Source: Hymenobacter swuensis DY53 (lineage in GTDB: Bacteria; Bacteroidota; Bacteroidia; Cytophagales; Hymenobacteraceae). From it: DNA of 64,000 nucleotides. The DNA is taken from positions 3,038,001-3,102,000 of the forward strand of contig NZ_CP007145.1 in NCBI RefSeq assembly GCF_000576555.1, in the 5' to 3' direction. The notes under the pieces are model-generated. The model was not told where the DNA came from, did not search any database, and worked only from the letters and a program-made list of their open reading frames with translations. How positions within the stretch are numbered: the first letter of the stretch is position 1; each line of letters begins with the position of its first letter. This document shows positions 59,895 through 64,000 of the stretch, in pieces. A program made the translations under genes and the position numbers.

Positions 59895-61631
59895 TTAAAA
59901 CCGGGCGTACCGCCGTTTCCGCCGCCAGGCGCGCACGGCTCCGAATAGGGCCAGCAGCACGAGCGGCACGCCCAGGTTCAGCAGCTGCCAGCGGCGGCGT
60001 TCCTCCACTACCTGCAGCTTATCGAGGGGGCGCAGGGTGATTTGCTTGCCGCGCACGGCAATCAGGCCCGATTCGTCGAGCATGTAGTCCACGGCATTGA
60101 GCAGCAGCTCGCGGTTGGCAAACTCGGTGCTGGCGAGGCGGTCAAAGCCCAGGCGGAAGGGCCGGTTGGTTTTGGGGTCCACCTCATTGCGCACAAAGTC
60201 ACCATCCGATACCACTAGCACTTTGGCGGGCTTGGCCCCGGCGGGCGTGGCGGGCTGAAAGTTGGTGGTGCCGGGCTCGGCGCGGTTGGCGTAGAGGGAG
60301 CCGAACTGGCCCTCGAGCAGGTAGCCTACGGGCTTGAATTGCGAAGTGTAGAGCTTGGGGTTGGGCTCCAGACGGGCGTCGTTCAGGTTCACGGGCACGG
60401 GAGAAGGCAGCACCCGGGTGTAGCGCGAGGTAAACAGCAGCGGCGTTTTGCGGATGCCGGCGGCCTTCACCGTGTCCATGCTGCTCACGAATTTGGTGTA
60501 CACCGCATCGAGGTTACGGGTGATGGGGTGCGGGCTAAACTTGTTGATGAGCGGGTAGAACTGCCAGGGCATGGGCTCCACCTTGGGCTTGTTACCGGTC
60601 ATACCCGTTACCAGCGGAATTACGCCGGAGTTGAGGTCGAGCAGCAGATCAGGGTTCACGCGCACGCCGTACTTGAACAGCAGGTCATCCAGGTTATGCG
60701 ACTGGGGGAAGGCCAGCATGCCGCCCCGGCTGGCGCTGTCGAGGTTCACGCGCATAGCATCCACGAAGAACAGCGCGTTACCGCCTCGGGTGATAAACTG
60801 GTCGAGCTTGAACTTCTCGGGCTCGGTGTATGCCCCGGCCGGCTTGGCCACGATGATGGCGCTGAGCGTCTGCAGCGCCTCGGGCCGCGACTGGGCCAGG
60901 TTCACCCGGAACACGTCATAGTATTGGCTCAGGGAGCCAATCAGGTCGCCGGCTTCCACGTTGGTCAGCTCGCCGTGGCCTTCCACTACCCCAATGCGCT
61001 TGCGCTGGCCGGGGCTGAGCTTGCGGATGGCCGAGGCCAGCTCGTACTCCAGCCCTTCGATGCTCTGGTTGAGGCGCACATCGGAGGGGGCGGCCTGGTT
61101 ACCGCGCAGCAGCAGCACGTTCTGCTCTTTGCCGCCGGCCGATACCACGGCCCAGGGGAAGATGATTTTCTCCACGCGCTTGCCGTTCTCGTTGGCCCCC
61201 AGATTGGTGGGGCTCAGGCCCTTCTTGAACAGCGTCTGGTAATAGTCGTTGCGGGCCTTCTCGGTGCCGGCCGCCGAGGGGTCTACGAACACATAGTGCA
61301 GGTTGGAGCCGCTGTGCAGCTGCATTTCGTTCAGCGTTTCGCGCACCGACTGCTGCAGCCGCCGGAAGGCCGGCGGGAAGTCGCCATCCAGGTACACCGT
61401 TACGGTAACCGGCTGCTTAAGTCCAGAAAGCAGCGTCTGAGTGGCCGCCGACATAGTGTAGCGCTTTTCCTCCGTGAGGTCGAGGCGGAAGAAGTACAGC
61501 CCCCCGAGGAAGTTGAGCAGCAGCAGCCCCAGCAGCACCGCCCCGAAGCGCGTCAGGTCGCGTTTTTTAGCTGATGCCGAATTAGCTGTTAGCTGATGGC
61601 TGTTAGCTGATGGCTGTTGTTCTGTACTCAC
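59895..61631 (-). CDS. gldG: gliding motility ABC transporter protein GldG
   Basis: A 578-residue membrane-anchored protein acting with GldA and GldF, an ABC system tied to gliding in Flavobacterium. After an N-terminal helix (FGAVLLGLLLLNFLGGLYFF) comes the DLTEEKRYTMSAATQTLLSG segment typical of GldG, a large extracytoplasmic ABC_transp_aux-type domain (RIGVVEGHGELTNVEAGDLI, GNALFFVDAMRVNLDSAS), and a C-terminal helix (LLNLGVPLVLLALFGAVRAW). The start is probably GTG 61631; no ATG is available before the first helix. The first 20 residues (QQPSANSHQLTANSASA) are encoded by an intergenic-type repeat, which is odd. Confidence 0.9.
   Translation of the reverse strand: MSTEQQPSANSHQLTANSASAKKRDLTRFGAVLLGLLLLNFLGGLYFFRLDLTEEKRYTMSAATQTLLSGLKQPVTVTVYLDGDFPPAFRRLQQSVRETLNEMQLHSGSNLHYVFVDPSAAGTEKARNDYYQTLFKKGLSPTNLGANENGKRVEKIIFPWAVVSAGGKEQNVLLLRGNQAAPSDVRLNQSIEGLEYELASAIRKLSPGQRKRIGVVEGHGELTNVEAGDLIGSLSQYYDVFRVNLAQSRPEALQTLSAIIVAKPAGAYTEPEKFKLDQFITRGGNALFFVDAMRVNLDSASRGGMLAFPQSHNLDDLLFKYGVRVNPDLLLDLNSGVIPLVTGMTGNKPKVEPMPWQFYPLINKFSPHPITRNLDAVYTKFVSSMDTVKAAGIRKTPLLFTSRYTRVLPSPVPVNLNDARLEPNPKLYTSQFKPVGYLLEGQFGSLYANRAEPGTTNFQPATPAGAKPAKVLVVSDGDFVRNEVDPKTNRPFRLGFDRLASTEFANRELLLNAVDYMLDESGLIAVRGKQITLRPLDKLQVVEERRRWQLLNLGVPLVLLALFGAVRAWRRKRRYARF
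61568..61622. repeat. word-like repeat at the 5' end of gldG
   Basis: AGCTGTTAGCTGATGGCTGT occurs with direct repeats of TTAGCTGATGGCTG inside the predicted N-terminal coding sequence of gldG; a partly complementary stretch is at 61701-61733. Confidence 0.65.
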
Positions 61632-61700
61632 TTGTGAATGTCTTTTTATGTCAGGTCGGCCCCCAAATCTGGTTACCAACCACTCACTTTCTGTTAAGAA

Positions 61701-61733
61701 AAGCTAACAGTTAATAGCCGTTAGCCAACAGCT
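61701..61733. repeat. partner of the gldG 5' repeat
   Basis: AAGCTAACAGTTAATAGCCG then TTAGCCAACAGCT, partly the reverse complement of the repeat at 61568-61622, in the gldF-gldG spacer. Confidence 0.6.
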
Positions 61734-61742
61734 CAAAAACCC

Positions 61743-62468
61743 TTACCAGTTACGGCTTTGCAGCACCAGGCGCGTGGCCAGCAGGCAGCCGACAATCAGG
61801 CTCAAGAAGTACAGCAGGTCGCGGGAGTCGATGAGGCCTTTGGCCAAGTCGCGGTAGTGGGCGGCAATGCCCAACTGCCCGATATAGTAGGCCAGGCCGC
61901 CATCAAACACTGAAGCCAGCGAATCGAAGCCGGAGTACACCAGAAAGCACCCCACCACGGCCGCCAAAAAGGCCACAATCTGGTCCCGCGTCAGGGCTGA
62001 GGCCAGCACCCCGATGGCGGCAAACACGGCTGCCAGCAGCGCCAGCCCCAGGTAGGAGCCCACCGTCGCGGCCGAATCGATGTTGCCGGCAGGGTTGCCC
62101 AGCTGGTACACCGAGTAGTAGTAGAGCAGCGTGGGCACCAGGGCCAGCAACGCCAGCAGCAGGCAGGCCAGATACTTGCCCCCGATAATCTGGCCGTCGG
62201 TGAGCGGGCGGGTGAGCAACAACTCCATGGTCCCGGCCTTCTTTTCCTCGGCAAATGTGCGCATGGTGAGGCCCGGAATCAGGAACAGGAAAATCCAGGG
62301 GGCAATGTTGAACAGCGTCTGCAAATCGGCAAACCCGTAGTCGAGCACCGAGCTATCCGGAAACACCCACACGAACAGGCCGGTAGCCACCAGAAACACC
62401 CCCAGCACCACGTAGGCCACGGGCGAGTTCAGGAAGCTGTTGAATTCTTTGCGAAGTATTGCGAGCAT
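61743..62468 (-). CDS. gldF: gliding motility ABC transporter permease GldF
   Basis: A 241-residue ABC-2-type permease with about six membrane helices. The N-terminus MLAILRKEFNSFLNSPVAYV and the segment FAEEKKAGTMELLLTRPLTD are typical of this family. GldF forms the membrane part of the GldA/F/G transporter. It lies between gldA and gldG on the same strand; a long inverted repeat fills the 126-nt space before it and a word-like repeat the space after it. Confidence 0.93.
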   Translation of the reverse strand: MLAILRKEFNSFLNSPVAYVVLGVFLVATGLFVWVFPDSSVLDYGFADLQTLFNIAPWIFLFLIPGLTMRTFAEEKKAGTMELLLTRPLTDGQIIGGKYLACLLLALLALVPTLLYYYSVYQLGNPAGNIDSAATVGSYLGLALLAAVFAAIGVLASALTRDQIVAFLAAVVGCFLVYSGFDSLASVFDGGLAYYIGQLGIAAHYRDLAKGLIDSRDLLYFLSLIVGCLLATRLVLQSRNW

Positions 62469-62501
62469 GTAGGCAACCGTGGTAGTTGATTTAATACAAC
62501 T

Positions 62502-62586
62502 GTCATCCTGAGCGGAGCGAAGGACCTTTTCACGAGTGAGAAAGTTATTCCAACGTGAGAAGGTCCTTCGCTCCGCTCAGGATGAC
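62502..62586. repeat. long inverted repeat with 27-bp perfect arms
   Basis: Left arm 62502-62528 (GTCATCCTGAGCGGAGCGAA + GGACCTT) and right arm 62560-62586 are exact reverse complements, with a 31-nt centre. It lies between gldA and gldF. Confidence 0.95.
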
Positions 62587-62594
62587 AGGATTTT

Positions 62595-63503
62595 TCATTT
62601 GGTCAGTTCCTGGAACACCTGCTCCAAGCTCTGTTCTTCCTGGCGCAGGCCCAGCAGCACCCAGCCTTGGGCGGCGGCCAGGCGCGAAATGGCCCCGCGC
62701 TGGTCGGCGCCGGCGCGGGCCCGGATGCGGTAGGTGTGGCCGGTTTCGGCCTCCACAGCCAGCACGCCCGGCAACGCCCGCAGCGGGGCCACGTCAATGG
62801 CCTGCTCGAACTCGGCACGGATGATGGTTTCGCCGGCGGCGCGGGCACCTAGCTCCGAAACGGGGGAGTCGGCCACGAGGCGGCCCCGGTTGATGATGAC
62901 GGCCCGGCTGCACAAGGCTTCCACCTCGGGCAGAATATGGGTGCTGAAGATGACCGTTTTATCCTGGCCCAGTTCCCGGATCAGGCTGCGAATTTCGCCG
63001 ATCTGGTTCGGGTCGAGGCCGGTGGTGGGCTCGTCGAGGATGAGCACGCCGGGGTCGTGAATGAGGGCCTGGGCCAGCCCCACGCGCTGGCGGTAGCCTT
63101 TCGAGAGGGCCCCGATCTGCTTGTTCTGCTCACGCCCCAGCCCCACCCGGTCCACCAACTGGCGCACCCGCTGGCGCAGCGCGCTGCCGCCCAGCCCGTG
63201 CACCGAACCGATAAATTCGAGGTACTCGTGCACGTACATATCCAGGTACAGCGGGTTATGCTCGGGCAGGTAGCCCACCCGGCGACGCACCTCCAGCGGA
63301 GCCGTCTGCACGTCGAAGCCATCCACCACCACCGTACCGGCCGAGGGCGGCAAGTAGCCAGTGGCAATTTTCATGGTGGTGGACTTACCGGCCCCGTTCG
63401 GCCCCAGAAACCCCAGGATTTCGCCCTTCCCTACCGAGAAGCTGATGTTATCCACGGCAGTCTGCGGACCGAAGGTTTTCGTAAGATTCTGGACTTCTAC
63501 CAT
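62595..63503 (-). CDS. gldA: gliding motility ABC transporter ATP-binding protein GldA
   Basis: A 302-residue ATPase. Walker A GPNGAGKSTTMKIATGYLPP, Q-loop region YLPEHNPLYLDMYVHEYLEF, signature LSKGYRQRVGLAQALIHDP and Walker B LILDEPTTGLDPNQ are intact, followed by the H-loop FSTHILPEVEAL. The C-terminal part after about residue 215 is the usual accessory domain. It is first in the gldA-gldF-gldG order and provides energy to GldF/GldG. Confidence 0.95.
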   Translation of the reverse strand: MVEVQNLTKTFGPQTAVDNISFSVGKGEILGFLGPNGAGKSTTMKIATGYLPPSAGTVVVDGFDVQTAPLEVRRRVGYLPEHNPLYLDMYVHEYLEFIGSVHGLGGSALRQRVRQLVDRVGLGREQNKQIGALSKGYRQRVGLAQALIHDPGVLILDEPTTGLDPNQIGEIRSLIRELGQDKTVIFSTHILPEVEALCSRAVIINRGRLVADSPVSELGARAAGETIIRAEFEQAIDVAPLRALPGVLAVEAETGHTYRIRARAGADQRGAISRLAAAQGWVLLGLRQEEQSLEQVFQELTK

Positions 63504-63532
63504 GTAGGTATTATAATCTGGTTCTTTCAGCC

Positions 63533-63639
63533 CGTCATTCCGAGCTTGCCGAGGAATCTCGCGTGCTGAGGTTGGGATAATAACTTATACGTCAGCACGC
63601 GAGATTCCTCGGCTCCGTTGCACTACGCTCGGAATGACG
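63533..63639. repeat. long inverted repeat, clearest copy of the GTCATTCCGAGC family
   Basis: CGTCATTCCGAGC (63533-63545) pairs with GCTCGGAATGACG (63627-63639); inside, CCGAGGAATCTCGCGTGCTGA pairs with TCAGCACGCGAGATTCCTCGG (63592-63612). A 14-nt bulge CTCCGTTGCACTAC is present on the right side only. It precedes gldA. Confidence 0.92.
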
Positions 63640-63666
63640 TTCTACTGGCTGTCATCAGCCGACAAC

Positions 63667-64000
63667 TCATTTCACCTGCGTCGGGCGCATTTGCAGTTCC
63701 GAAATCATAACGGTCTGCGGGGCTTCCAGGGCGTGTACAATGGCGGCGGCAATGTCTTCGGGCTGCATTTTATGCGGGTCGGGCTCCTGGCCAGGCTCCT
63801 TCCCGCCGAAGTTGGTTTCCACCGAGCCGGGCATTACGCAGGTCACGCGCACGCCTTGCGGACGTACTTCCTTGAACAGCGCATCGGAGAAACCGCGCAC
63901 GGCGTACTTGGTGGCGCAGTAGCCGGCCAGATTGGCCGTGCCTGCCGTACCGGCCAAAGACGCCACGTTGATGATGTGGCCCAACTGCTGCCGCTTCATG
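63667..64000 (-). CDS. short-chain dehydrogenase/reductase, partial
   Basis: The C-terminal 110 or so residues of an SDR oxidoreductase; the N-terminal Rossmann part is beyond the window edge. The active-site Ser is in IINVASLAGTAGTANLAG and the YxxxK motif in GYCATKYAVRGF (Tyr and Lys). It continues with GVRVTCVMPGSVETNF, the usual PG motif, and ends QMRPTQVK. Substrate and cofactor are not readable from this part. Confidence 0.9.
   Translation of the reverse strand, partial: MKRQQLGHIINVASLAGTAGTANLAGYCATKYAVRGFSDALFKEVRPQGVRVTCVMPGSVETNFGGKEPGQEPDPHKMQPEDIAAAIVHALEAPQTVMISELQMRPTQVK

Noticed and set aside
1..64000. tRNA, rRNA, CRISPR, integrase or phage genes
   Set aside because: The intergenic regions were read for such features on both strands and none was recognised; a tRNA could still be missed without a covariance search.

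Overview
The window reads as chromosome from a high-GC member of the Bacteroidota, most like Hymenobacter or another Cytophagales genus. This rests on a SusC/SusD pair, gliding genes of the GldA/F/G and GldC type, C-terminal type IX secretion (T9SS) sorting domains, many TAnnTTTG-type promoter boxes (TACCTTTG, TATCTTTG) just upstream of genes, and GC-rich coding sequence that throws long shadow ORFs on the opposite strand. No rRNA, tRNA, CRISPR array, insertion sequence or phage gene was recognised. The genus is inference.

Layout: 1-4.2 kb holds housekeeping and small genes (pdhB, DinB, a thioesterase, a methyltransferase, a DUF2256 protein). From 4.3 to 31.7 kb lies a large glycan-utilisation locus. 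Its left operon (minus strand) runs susC, susD, two lipoprotein GH43 enzymes, a lipoprotein mutarotase and an SGLT-like Na+/sugar symporter. galK and galT follow on the plus strand. A second minus-strand block has three GH43 enzymes and one clan GH-A hydrolase. Then come a Tat-type GH43 and a LacI-family regulator (plus), a glutathione peroxidase, and a GH2 beta-galactosidase and GH51 arabinofuranosidase (minus). Five copies of the perfect 12-bp palindrome GCAAACGTTTGC lie in four promoter regions (two at susC, one each at galK, the Tat GH43 and the GH51 gene), so these genes probably form one LacI regulon. Arabinofuranosidase, beta-galactosidase and Leloir genes together point to an arabinogalactan or mixed arabinan/galactan as substrate; this is inference.

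32.4-53.3 kb is a mixed region: guanine deaminase, a T9SS-exported heparinase-like lyase, an AsmA-like giant, a dGTPase, DUF1361, a TolC/HlyD/ABC export operon whose ATPase has lost several catalytic residues, a periplasmic-binding-fold protein, hemL, dcd and small exported proteins. 53.3-64 kb carries gldC, dnaN, a kaiC-kaiB-kaiB-PAS histidine kinase operon, and gldA-gldF-gldG, ending in a truncated short-chain dehydrogenase.

The intergenic DNA is rich in repeats: a REP-like GC-rich palindrome (three copies), a family of long inverted repeats (two clear copies, one with 27-bp perfect arms, and two decayed ones), and word-like A/C/T repeats. One repeat appears to run into the start of gldG, and the ORF after gldG looks frameshifted. 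The most interesting items are the KaiBC/kinase operon, the degenerate ABC exporter, the LacI palindrome regulon, and an unexplained 740-nt gap at 31.7-32.5 kb with an orphan minus-strand terminator.
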